From: Methanobacterium sp.
Lineage (GTDB): Archaea; Methanobacteriota; Methanobacteria; Methanobacteriales; Methanobacteriaceae
Direction of reading: 5' to 3'
NCBI GenBank assembly: GCA_030539815.1
Contig: JAUNXM010000063.1
Location: forward strand, 1-10,460
Length of the DNA: 10,460 nucleotides
How positions within the stretch are numbered: the first letter of the stretch is position 1; every line of letters begins with the position of its first letter. The notes beneath the pieces are model-generated. The model saw only the letters and a list, made by a program, of their open reading frames with translations. It was not told the DNA's origin and searched no databases. Made by a program: the position numbers and the translations under genes. Positions 1 through 6,636 of this stretch are shown piece after piece.

Positions 1-147
<147 letters not shown>

Positions 148-176
148 TAAAAAAAATTAGGGTTTCTACAAAGCCT
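148..176 (-). terminator. Hairpin plus U-tract terminator downstream of hypC
   Basis: On the minus strand, AGGCTTT and AAACCCT (176-170 and 165-159) pair with one C-C mismatch around a GTAG loop, followed after two bases by eight T residues (156-149). This is about 85 bp past the hypC stop. Two further seven-T runs on the same strand at about 193-199 and 206-212 could also end transcription, as archaeal termination mostly depends on U-tracts. The core resembles the terminator at the far right of the window. Confidence 0.5.
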
Positions 177-259
177 AAAATTAAATCAGTTATAAAAAAA
201 TTAGATAAAAAAAGAATTATTCCCTGAAAGTAGGTAGATAGTCGCACCTAGATATTTGA

Positions 260-525
<266 letters not shown>

Positions 526-554
526 TTTATTTAAAGAGTTAATTATCGCTTTTT

Positions 555-603
555 AGTAATTTATAATCTAAGTCTTTTTTAATAGTTCTAACTAATTTAT
601 ACT
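555..603 (-). promoter_or_regulatory. Candidate hypC promoter region
   Basis: Read on the minus strand, two TATA-like boxes precede hypC: TATAAATTAG near 594-603 and TTATAAATTA near 557-568. Either could set transcription starts 25 bases downstream and leave a leader of about 30-65 bases with the AAGGTGA ribosome site. The AT content is so high that I cannot choose between them. Confidence 0.3.
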
Positions 604-645
604 AAATAGTGTTAAACTAAGCACTTTTTAGATTACTCAGAATAG

Positions 646-676
646 TTTAGTTATTTTAAAGTTTTAGTTATTTTAA
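646..676. repeat. Direct repeat upstream of the flavoprotein TATA box
   Basis: The 14-base sequence TTTAGTTATTTTAA occurs at 646-659 and again at 663-676, a 17-bp offset. It ends 16 bp before the TATA box of the flavoprotein gene and lies in the spacer shared with hypC. It may be an operator or an activator site, but AT-rich slippage is an alternative. Confidence 0.4.
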
Positions 677-691
677 TTAGATAATCATCAC

Positions 692-700
692 CATATAAAT
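692..700 (+). promoter_or_regulatory. TATA box of the flavoprotein gene
   Basis: CATATAAAT (692-700) fits the archaeal TATA consensus. A start about 24 bases downstream (near 720) would give a leader of about 35 bases before the ATG at 756. The leader lacks a strong Shine-Dalgarno sequence: only AAGAAGG (732-738) and GGGG (744-747) are present. Confidence 0.5.
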
Positions 701-755
701 ATCTTGGGGCCAACAAATTTATCTGATTATAAAGAAGGTTTTTGGGGTTTAAAAG

Positions 756-2054
756 ATGAAACTAGTGATTATTGGAGGAGGACCAGCCGGTCGCAGCGCA
801 GCAATGGAAGCAGCACAACTAGAAGCAGAAGTCACCCTGATTGAAAAGGAACATATCGGGGGGACCTGTCTCCATGAGGGTTGTATGGTGGTCTGTGGGC
901 TCAATGATGTGGTACGCTTCCATGAAGATTCAAAAAATTATAAAGAAATGGGCATAATCTCCCAACAACACGGCATTGATTATTCCCAAGTTACAAAGGG
1001 AATAAAAAAAATCACTGGGAAGATTGAGGCTGTTTTAAAACATGAAACTAGGCAATCCGGGGTGGAAATAGTGCTGGGTGAAGCAACCATTAATGGAGGT
1101 GAAGTGGAAGTTAATGGGAAGAGTTATCCTTACGATAAACTCTTAATCACCACTGGTTCCAGACCAACGATACCACCCATCCCGGGTGTCGAGTATGCTT
1201 TAACCTATAAGGATGTTCTGGACATTGATGAGGTCCCCGAAAAGTTCAACATAGTGGGAAGTGGTGTGATTGCCGCAGAATTTGCCAGTATATTCTCATC
1301 TTTAGGTAGTCAGGTTAAAATTCTATGCCGTAACCAGTTTCTCAGTAACCTTGATCCTGAAATCAAAAACTACGTGGTTGAACATCTCCTAAAGGATGTT
1401 GAGATCCAGGAAAAAGTACAGGTCCATGAAATAAGTCCAGAAGGGACATCCACTTCCAATGGCCTGGTGGAGGGGGTCGTGTTCTTGGCCACAGGCATGA
1501 CTCCTAACTCAGAAATAGCCCACCAGTTAGTTAAAACCGGGCCTAAAGGTGAAATAATGGTTAATGAACAGATGAGAACCAGCAACCCCTCAGTCTACGC
1601 TGCGGGGGATGTGGTGGGCACGGTGGGTAACACCCCGGTGGCCCGCATGGAAGGTGTGGTTGCCGCCAGAAATGCCTGTGATATAGCAGCCAACATGGAT
1701 TACCGGCTGATCCCCCAATCCTTAACCCTATACTACTCGGTAAGCTTCCTTGATTCTGGATTTCAAAGATCTGAAAATGAATTTGACGTGCGTATACGTG
1801 GTTCAGCCGGCCCTGGATCATTTTGGCAAGTTCTTGATGGTGAAACTGGATTCACCAAAATATCATCCGACCTTGAAACCGGTGAAGTAACCCGGGTTGC
1901 TTCAATATCTCCTGCCTCCCGTAACAGCCTCCCCTACCTGGCCAAAATGATCAAAGATGGATACAAAACCGCAGATTTCGATGATTTCATTGAAACTCAC
2001 CCCTCAACTGATGCCATTTACAAATTATTGCATTTTTTATCCAAGTATGGCTGA
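756..2054 (+). CDS. FAD-dependent pyridine nucleotide-disulfide oxidoreductase (dihydrolipoamide dehydrogenase-like), atypical redox motif
   Basis: This is a flavoprotein of the lipoamide dehydrogenase/glutathione reductase fold, 432 residues against about 460-475 for typical members. Visible in order: the FAD-binding VIIGGGPAG (4-12) with Glu30; the redox pair GGTC-LHEG-C (Cys38, Cys43); LLITTGSRP (129-137); a second nucleotide-binding motif IVGSGVIAAEF (166-176) with Arg192 after its second strand, which may favour NADPH; the flavin-contact motif AAGDVVG (282-288); and a C-terminal dimerisation domain ending in a His-Pro (415-416) that corresponds to the catalytic His-Pro of the family. Oddities: the Pro-Ser-Lys that normally follows the second Cys is Met-Val-Val, with a third cysteine at 47, and the acidic partner expected five residues after the His is Ala420 (Asp419 is adjacent). 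Methanogens generally lack 2-oxoacid dehydrogenase complexes, so a classical lipoamide role is unlikely. The true electron acceptor is unknown. It appears monocistronic. Confidence 0.85.
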   Translation: MKLVIIGGGPAGRSAAMEAAQLEAEVTLIEKEHIGGTCLHEGCMVVCGLNDVVRFHEDSKNYKEMGIISQQHGIDYSQVTKGIKKITGKIEAVLKHETRQSGVEIVLGEATINGGEVEVNGKSYPYDKLLITTGSRPTIPPIPGVEYALTYKDVLDIDEVPEKFNIVGSGVIAAEFASIFSSLGSQVKILCRNQFLSNLDPEIKNYVVEHLLKDVEIQEKVQVHEISPEGTSTSNGLVEGVVFLATGMTPNSEIAHQLVKTGPKGEIMVNEQMRTSNPSVYAAGDVVGTVGNTPVARMEGVVAARNACDIAANMDYRLIPQSLTLYYSVSFLDSGFQRSENEFDVRIRGSAGPGSFWQVLDGETGFTKISSDLETGEVTRVASISPASRNSLPYLAKMIKDGYKTADFDDFIETHPSTDAIYKLLHFLSKYG

Positions 2055-2207
2055 AATACTCGCAAAAATTGTTTTTAGATAGTCATTTTGAAAGAAGGTG
2101 TATTTTTAAAAAAGGGGGTGATTAAAAAGGGAGGTAAAAATAATTTAATTAAATGAAAATATAATAAAATAAATCGAATTTAGGGATTAATTGGTGATAA
2201 ATATTTG

Positions 2208-2241
2208 ATTTATCATTCATTCACTCAATTTATCATTCATT
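2208..2241. repeat. Short direct repeat just past the glycosyltransferase stop
   Basis: ATTTATCATTCATT occurs at 2208-2221 and 2228-2241, offset by 20 bp, in the convergent spacer immediately downstream of the glycosyltransferase stop codon. The rest of the spacer (2055-2207) is low-complexity purine- and AT-rich sequence with no gene. T-runs at 2103-2107 (plus strand) and an A6 run at 2108-2113 (T6 on the minus strand) could end transcription from both sides. No function is evident for the repeat. Confidence 0.35.
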
Positions 2242-2248
2242 TGCCGAT

Positions 2249-3304
2249 TTATTTATTTTCATCTCTCATTTTATTATATATCACACGGGCTATGTTATCC
2301 GAAGCATTTAAAACATCTTCACTGTATTTAAGGGCATTTTCCTTTAGTTCATCCAGTTTATTAAAGGCGTGAGTGGTGACTTGGGTGATATCCTCTAGAT
2401 CACTTTCCAGGACTGCTCCCTTAAATATCTCTGCCAGGTTATGGTATCGTCCGTATTTAACTCCCAAAAGGGCTATTATGGGTAATTGGCAGGCAATGGA
2501 CTCCTGGATCATCATACCATCATCAGTGAGTACTGCCAGATCCACTACCTTATAGAGATCCCGGATCCAGTCAATGTACTCCAGATACATTATATTATCT
2601 TCCATAAGATATTCTCTGTATTCTTCTTCCAGTGGAGCCCCAACCACCAGAATATTAGCATTTATACCACTTTTAGCAAGTACCGACGCGCCCAGTGCCA
2701 TTTTTTCAAAGAGGGTGGAACCAGATGAGAAGAGAATTGTGGGACGAGTTTCATCAAATTTTGGGGGTAATAATTCCAGTGCCCTTTCCTTATTCCCAAC
2801 GATTATAGATGGATCTACTGGTGAATAAGCTTTATGGATGTTTTTATCATTCAGTTCCATCTGGAAAAGGTTGGATTCTGGTAGAGCCACGGTGGTGGTT
2901 ATCTTGGTGCATACCTTAGCATCTGTAGGGGTAATTAGAATGCCCACTGAGGGGGTACTGGCCATTTTAGCCCCTAAACATCCTACAACTGCTCCACCAC
3001 CTATAACACCCACCACAACTTGTGGATGCACCTTTCTGATAAGCTTAGCGGCTTCAAAAGCAGCTTTAGAAGTTTTAATCGCGGCTTTAGCCAGGTTTTT
3101 CTTGGTAGCGGCATGGCCTCCTGCCTGGGGGATGCTGGTTTTATACCATGATAGGTTATTTTTTTTGAGCAATAAACCCGGTGCACTGTGATCCAATGCA
3201 AATTCACAGTCAACACCATACTTATCAAGAGCCCGGGCAATGTTAAGGGCAGTAACGGCATCTCCACCTATTCCTCTTCCAGTAACTACAAATAATGCCT
3301 TCAT
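2249..3304 (-). CDS. MurG-like GT-B fold glycosyltransferase
   Basis: The 351-residue product resembles the GT28/MurG group, which transfers a sugar from a UDP-sugar to a lipid-linked or other acceptor at the inner face of the membrane. The N-terminal Rossmann half opens with a beta strand and a Gly-rich turn (TGRGIGGDA, 8-16) and holds a second glycine turn GVIGGGAVVG (99-108). The C-terminal half starts near 188 with ILFSSGSTLFEKM (190-202), matching the MurG strand-glycine turn. It carries the donor-site signature DLAVLTDDGMMIQES (255-269), then PIIALLGVKYGRYHN (275-289). I chose the ATG at 3304. An upstream in-frame TTG at 3331 would add nine residues that do not fit the fold start and has no ribosome site; the chosen start has only a weak GGTTA. 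In pseudomurein-bearing methanogens such an enzyme could act in cell-wall or glycan assembly, but donor and acceptor cannot be read from the sequence. It lies 184 bp downstream of the regulator gene in the same direction, so co-transcription is possible but not shown. Confidence 0.75.
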   Translation of the reverse strand: MKALFVVTGRGIGGDAVTALNIARALDKYGVDCEFALDHSAPGLLLKKNNLSWYKTSIPQAGGHAATKKNLAKAAIKTSKAAFEAAKLIRKVHPQVVVGVIGGGAVVGCLGAKMASTPSVGILITPTDAKVCTKITTTVALPESNLFQMELNDKNIHKAYSPVDPSIIVGNKERALELLPPKFDETRPTILFSSGSTLFEKMALGASVLAKSGINANILVVGAPLEEEYREYLMEDNIMYLEYIDWIRDLYKVVDLAVLTDDGMMIQESIACQLPIIALLGVKYGRYHNLAEIFKGAVLESDLEDITQVTTHAFNKLDELKENALKYSEDVLNASDNIARVIYNKMRDENK

Positions 3305-3360
3305 TTTATAACCGTTTCTGTAATTATGCAAATTTAGTTGTATCCTGAAATATAGAATTA

Positions 3361-3372
3361 TATCTATCTAAT
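3361..3372 (-). promoter_or_regulatory. Weak candidate promoter of the glycosyltransferase gene
   Basis: Read on the minus strand the TATA-like AGATATAATT lies in the 184-bp gap (3305-3488) between the regulator and the glycosyltransferase. It would put the transcription start near 3340 and give a leader of about 35 bases. No strong terminator for the regulator is visible in the gap, only T-poor AT-rich sequence, so read-through from upstream is also possible. Confidence 0.25.
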
Positions 3373-3488
3373 TAAAATCGTGTGAGTTCTTGAAAATCTA
3401 TTTTTTTAAGTTTTTTTCATGCTAGTTTGGTTTTCATTTTTATGGTAATTTGATTTCAGGTTAATTATGGTTTGATTGTCTCCAATAT

Positions 3489-4289
3489 TTAAAATCTGTT
3501 GGGATTAAATTCAGGGCTGAAAAAGTCCATACTCCATATGAAATCATACATTCCAGTTATGGTTTCAATAAATTCTTCGTACTGATTCCAGATGCAAATA
3601 GCAGTTTCAGATAGGGCAACATCTCCAGATAGTTTGCAGAAAGCAATAAGCATCTCCTGCTGGTCCCGAACCACCAGTTTTATGTAGGGAACCGGGAAGA
3701 ATTTAAGCTCCACAGGTAATTCTTTCATAATTTCCATGGTAGTTACTTCCACATCATCCACTTTACAGATAGGGGCAGTAAGTATCCGAGTGTTAACCCC
3801 TTTCTTTAAGGGTTTCTGGAGGGCTTCTTTGAGTTGTGGAGGTTCACCTGGGAACATGAGGCCGCCCATTATGAAAATGGATTCCTTGGCACGGGATATT
3901 ATTTCTAGCTCCTTATTAACTATCTTATCAGAACCATGCAGGATCCAGATTGGAGCTGGAACAGTGGGGATCTGGCTTTCGTAAAGCACATTCAACTCTG
4001 ACTCGGCCCTTTCCATTTTCTTTTTAATCTCATTTTTATTCCTCTTAAAAACTTCATGGGGAGGGATCACCGTGAAGTTTAAGGGTTTTCCCTTACTTAT
4101 TTCCAAAAATCCCTTATTGCTCAGGCTTTTGAGAATATTGTAGATTCTGGATCGTGGAACTTGGGAAGTCTGACTAATCTCGGTGGCTGTTCCTGATATT
4201 ACTGAGTTTAAGGCTACATATGTTCGAGTTTCGTAATCTGTGAGTCCTAAAGTTTTTAATGCTTCTAGTGTTTCTCTGCTTACTCCCAT
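3489..4289 (-). CDS. TrmB-family transcriptional regulator
   Basis: The 266-residue product is a DNA-binding regulator of the TrmB family, which often senses sugars or other small ligands and controls neighbouring transporters. Residues 10-75 form the winged helix-turn-helix: LGLTDYETRTYVAL, then TATEISQTSQVPRSRIYNIL as the recognition region, then KGFLEISKGKP as the wing. A charged, coiled-coil-like helix follows (about 78-105). The rest (about 110-245) resembles the phospholipase-D-like C-terminal sensor domain seen in many TrmB proteins, with IWILHGSDKI and AKESIFIMGG as typical strands. Start: ATG at 4289 with AGGAGAT (4302-4296) six bases upstream. It is divergent from an ABC-2 exporter operon, which is its most likely target along with itself. 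The ligand is unknown. Confidence 0.88.
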   Translation of the reverse strand: MGVSRETLEALKTLGLTDYETRTYVALNSVISGTATEISQTSQVPRSRIYNILKSLSNKGFLEISKGKPLNFTVIPPHEVFKRNKNEIKKKMERAESELNVLYESQIPTVPAPIWILHGSDKIVNKELEIISRAKESIFIMGGLMFPGEPPQLKEALQKPLKKGVNTRILTAPICKVDDVEVTTMEIMKELPVELKFFPVPYIKLVVRDQQEMLIAFCKLSGDVALSETAICIWNQYEEFIETITGMYDFIWSMDFFSPEFNPNRF

Positions 4290-4312
4290 GGAAAAATCTC
4301 CTACAAATTTTT

Positions 4313-4343
4313 AATCTAATCCAATTTTCAATCTAATCCCATT
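4313..4343. repeat. Direct repeat in the regulator leader, candidate operator
   Basis: AATCTAATCCAATT (4313-4326) and AATCTAATCCCATT (4330-4343) differ at one position and are offset by 17 bp. A third partial copy, AATCTAAATTA, is at 4365-4375. They lie between the TrmB start codon and its predicted promoter, so binding could block transcription of the regulator gene. This role is an inference. Confidence 0.4.
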
Positions 4344-4407
4344 ATTGGTCTACTACAAATGATCAATCTAAATTACTTGTCATGAATTATCATAAACTTT
4401 ATTGTTT

Positions 4408-4415
4408 TATTTTAT
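4408..4415 (-). promoter_or_regulatory. Candidate TATA box of the TrmB-family regulator gene
   Basis: Read on the minus strand, GAGTATAAAATAAA contains a good archaeal TATA core (TATAAAAT). Transcription would begin near 4385, giving a leader of roughly 95 bases that includes the AATCTAATCC repeats. It lies only about 18 bp from the exporter's TATA box on the other strand, so the two promoters probably compete or share control. Confidence 0.45.
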
Positions 4416-4431
4416 ACTCATTTAGTTACAA

Positions 4432-4442
4432 AATATATAAAA
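4432..4442 (+). promoter_or_regulatory. TATA box of the ABC exporter operon
   Basis: AATATATAAAA is a near-ideal archaeal TATA box preceded by purines that could serve as BRE. Transcription would start near 4463, leaving a leader of about 50 bases that ends in GAAAGGGG (4501-4508), the ribosome site seven bases before the ATG. Confidence 0.6.
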
Positions 4443-4515
4443 GCTTGCTGATCACACATGAATAACTGGTGAAATAAACTTTAAAATCAATTGGACTAGT
4501 GAAAGGGGCGAAACA

Positions 4516-5265
4516 ATGACTAAAGATGATGAAAAGGTTATAGAAACTATTAAATTAACTAAAAGGTTCGGAAATTTTATTGCAGTTAATAATCTGGATT
4601 TAAAGGTGAAAAAAGGAGAAATTTATGGTCTTTTAGGTCCAAATGGTGCTGGTAAAACCACTCTCATTAAAATGTTATGTAATATCCTGAATCCTAGCAC
4701 GGGTGGTGCCCGGGTTCTGGGAGAGCAGATACCGGATGGAAACATTGTATCTCATATTGGTTACATGCCTCAGGAAACTGGTGTTTACATGGGCCTTACT
4801 GTGGACCAGAACCTAAAGTTTTACGGCCGTGTTTTTAACCTGGACAAAAACGAAATAGAAAAAAGAAAAGATGAACTTTTAAAGTTCGTGGCTCTGGAGG
4901 ACTGGAAACATGAAATGGTGGAAAACCTCAGTGGGGGAATGAAACACCGTGTTTCCTTAGCCTGCACCCTCATACACCAACCCGAACTCCTGTTTCTGGA
5001 TGAACCAACGGTGGGGGTGGATCCTGAGCTTCGTGTGTCATTCTGGGATTACTTCTACCAGCTACGCCAGAAGGGAGTAACCATACTCATAACCACCCAC
5101 TACATGGATGAAGCCCGAAACTGTGATCGCATAGGATTCATGCAACACGGTCATCTCATAGCTGAAGATACGCCCTTAAAACTCCTTGAAGAGAGTGGGA
5201 AAGATTCACTGGAGGATGCCTTTTTAGTTTATTCCCGTCATGATAAAAATAAGGTGGGGGAATGA
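4516..5265 (+). CDS. ABC transporter ATP-binding protein (ABC-2 / drug-resistance exporter type)
   Basis: This 249-residue protein is the cytoplasmic ATPase that drives the permease encoded next to it. All nucleotide-binding motifs are intact: Walker A GPNGAGKTT (41-49), Q-loop Gln86 in GYMPQE, signature LSGGM (138-142), Walker B LLFLDEP (158-164) with catalytic Glu163, D-loop VGVDP (166-170) and switch His195. The close match to the DrrA/CcmA-like exporter group (IKMLCNILNPSTG, PTVGVDPELR, TTHYMDEA) points to export of lipophilic compounds or drugs rather than nutrient import, and no solute-binding protein is present. The C-terminal LLEESGKDSLEDAFL is the usual tail for this group. It is the first gene of a two-gene operon: its stop lies four bases before the permease start. 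The cargo is unknown. Confidence 0.92.
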   Translation: MTKDDEKVIETIKLTKRFGNFIAVNNLDLKVKKGEIYGLLGPNGAGKTTLIKMLCNILNPSTGGARVLGEQIPDGNIVSHIGYMPQETGVYMGLTVDQNLKFYGRVFNLDKNEIEKRKDELLKFVALEDWKHEMVENLSGGMKHRVSLACTLIHQPELLFLDEPTVGVDPELRVSFWDYFYQLRQKGVTILITTHYMDEARNCDRIGFMQHGHLIAEDTPLKLLEESGKDSLEDAFLVYSRHDKNKVGE

Positions 5266-5269
5266 TAAA

Positions 5270-6409
5270 ATGAAACTTTACCGTGTAATTGCGGTCAGTC
5301 GCCGTGTATTCCGGGATTTGGCCAATGATAAACGTAGCATGGCCATGCTATTTTTGGCACCCATCTTTGCCATGTGCGTATTTGGGATAGCCTTCAGTGG
5401 TGATGTGGAAGATGTGAATGTTATAATCGTCAACCAGGACCAGGGATACACCCCACCACTGGGAAACACTACTTACCTCTCACAAAACATAATCTCCAAC
5501 CTGGATACAGGAGTTTTGAATATCCAGAATATGAATAATGTTGATGAAGCCCGCCAGAAAGTGGCTGATGGCAGTGCATCGGCAGTGATCATATTCCCGG
5601 ATAACTTCACCCAAAACGCTATGATAGGTACTAAGAACCCATCATCCGGGTCCACGGCCGAGATCATTATCCAGGGTGATGATACCATTACCAACATAAA
5701 AAATGCCATTTTAAAAACAGTTAGCGATGCCCTTGCCGATACCATGTCTGATGAAGGAGTTAACCCGGCCCTTAAAATTAAATCTGAACCTATTTATGGT
5801 CAGGATGCCGAGTTCATTGACTTTTTTGTCCCGGGGATTTTGGCCTTTGTGGTGTACCTGCTCACCACCATACTAACCCTTATCACCTTCGTGGGGGAAA
5901 GGGCTAACGGTACTTTGGAAAGAGTCCTAGCAAGTCCCGTTACAGAGGGGGAAGTGGTAACGGGATATGCCATCACCTTTGGGACACTGGGTATCCTGCA
6001 AGTGGCCCTGCTACTGGTGATAGCCATTCTAGTCTTCAACATAATCGTGGTGGGAAACGTGCTACTGGCCTTCCTGGCAGTTGCTATCCTGGCAGTCACT
6101 TGCCAGGCACTGGGAATACTTCTCTCCAGTCTTGCTAAAAGGCCAGAACAAGCAATACAATTCTTCCCATTCGTGGTATTGCCTGCATTTCTTCTTTCTG
6201 GAGTTTTTTGGCCATTACAGGCAATACCTGAATGGTTAAGGCCATTTTCTTATCTGGTACCACCCACCTATGCAGTGGAAGCCTGCCGGGCAGTTATGCT
6301 CAAGGGATGGGGGTTGGAGAAGATATGGCCTGATCTGGCTGCTCTGGTACTATTTGCCATACTATTTTTAGGTCTGGCTGTATGGTCATTGAAACGAGGG
6401 AAAAAATAA
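5270..6409 (+). CDS. ABC-2 type transporter permease
   Basis: This 379-residue integral membrane protein forms the export channel with the ATPase just upstream. The topology is typical of the ABC2_membrane_3 group: one N-terminal membrane helix (about 22-43), a large extracytoplasmic domain (about 44-184), then five helices at about 186-209, 235-262, 264-289, 296-318 and 354-374. The conserved cytoplasmic coupling segment GERANGTLERVLASPV (209-224) is present, as is LLSGVFWPLQAIP before the last loop. I chose the ATG at 5270. A longer in-frame ATG at 5240 lies within the ATPase gene and adds ten charged residues, whereas GGTGGGGG (5253-5260) is well placed for the 5270 start. Two permeases or the two halves of a dimer would be needed for a full transporter; a homodimer is likely because only one permease gene is present. 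Confidence 0.9.
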   Translation: MKLYRVIAVSRRVFRDLANDKRSMAMLFLAPIFAMCVFGIAFSGDVEDVNVIIVNQDQGYTPPLGNTTYLSQNIISNLDTGVLNIQNMNNVDEARQKVADGSASAVIIFPDNFTQNAMIGTKNPSSGSTAEIIIQGDDTITNIKNAILKTVSDALADTMSDEGVNPALKIKSEPIYGQDAEFIDFFVPGILAFVVYLLTTILTLITFVGERANGTLERVLASPVTEGEVVTGYAITFGTLGILQVALLLVIAILVFNIIVVGNVLLAFLAVAILAVTCQALGILLSSLAKRPEQAIQFFPFVVLPAFLLSGVFWPLQAIPEWLRPFSYLVPPTYAVEACRAVMLKGWGLEKIWPDLAALVLFAILFLGLAVWSLKRGKK

Positions 6410-6423
6410 CAAAACCTTCACCA

Positions 6424-6443
6424 TTTTTTCTTTAATAATTTTT
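6424..6443 (+). terminator. U-rich terminator after the exporter operon
   Basis: Fifteen bases past the permease stop there are T-runs CCATTTTTTCTTTAATAATT with no stable hairpin. Archaeal RNA polymerase stops at such U-tracts. The rest of the convergent spacer up to the adhesin terminator (6444-6586) holds no gene. Confidence 0.4.
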
Positions 6444-6587
6444 AAACTCACATTTTCCCTAGTCTCATATTTTTTTAAGGAGTTAAATGCTGATAATCAG
6501 GGCTAGTAAATATTATGAACTAATTTGATGAGAAACGATTTAAAAATAGATAATTTTTACAAAACAGGATAATTCTCAATTCAATCT

Positions 6588-6619
6588 AAAAAAATAAGAG
6601 AAAGGGATAAATTATCCCT
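6588..6619 (-). terminator. Palindromic hairpin terminator of the adhesin gene
   Basis: AGGGATAAATTATCCCT (6603-6619) is a perfect palindrome around a central A. Read on the minus strand it starts 17 bases after the adhesin stop codon and is followed by a T-rich stretch ending in seven T residues (6594-6588). The hairpin is equally stable on the plus strand but only A residues follow there on one side, so the minus direction fits best. Confidence 0.65.
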
Positions 6620-6636
6620 AAAATTGGTTTTTGTTC

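Noticed and set aside
2118..2156. Twelve-codon GTG frame after AAAGGGG in the convergent spacer
   Set aside because: It is very short, made of low-complexity Lys/Gly/Asn codons, and lies in a purine-rich AT spacer where such frames arise by chance.
2838..3191. Rightward open frame of 117 codons inside the glycosyltransferase gene
   Set aside because: It is antisense to a well-supported gene, has no ribosome site, and its composition is what the complement of that gene predicts.
4459..4473. Tiny leader peptide (Met-Asn-Asn-Trp) before the exporter operon
   Set aside because: It begins at or before the predicted transcription start and has no ribosome site.
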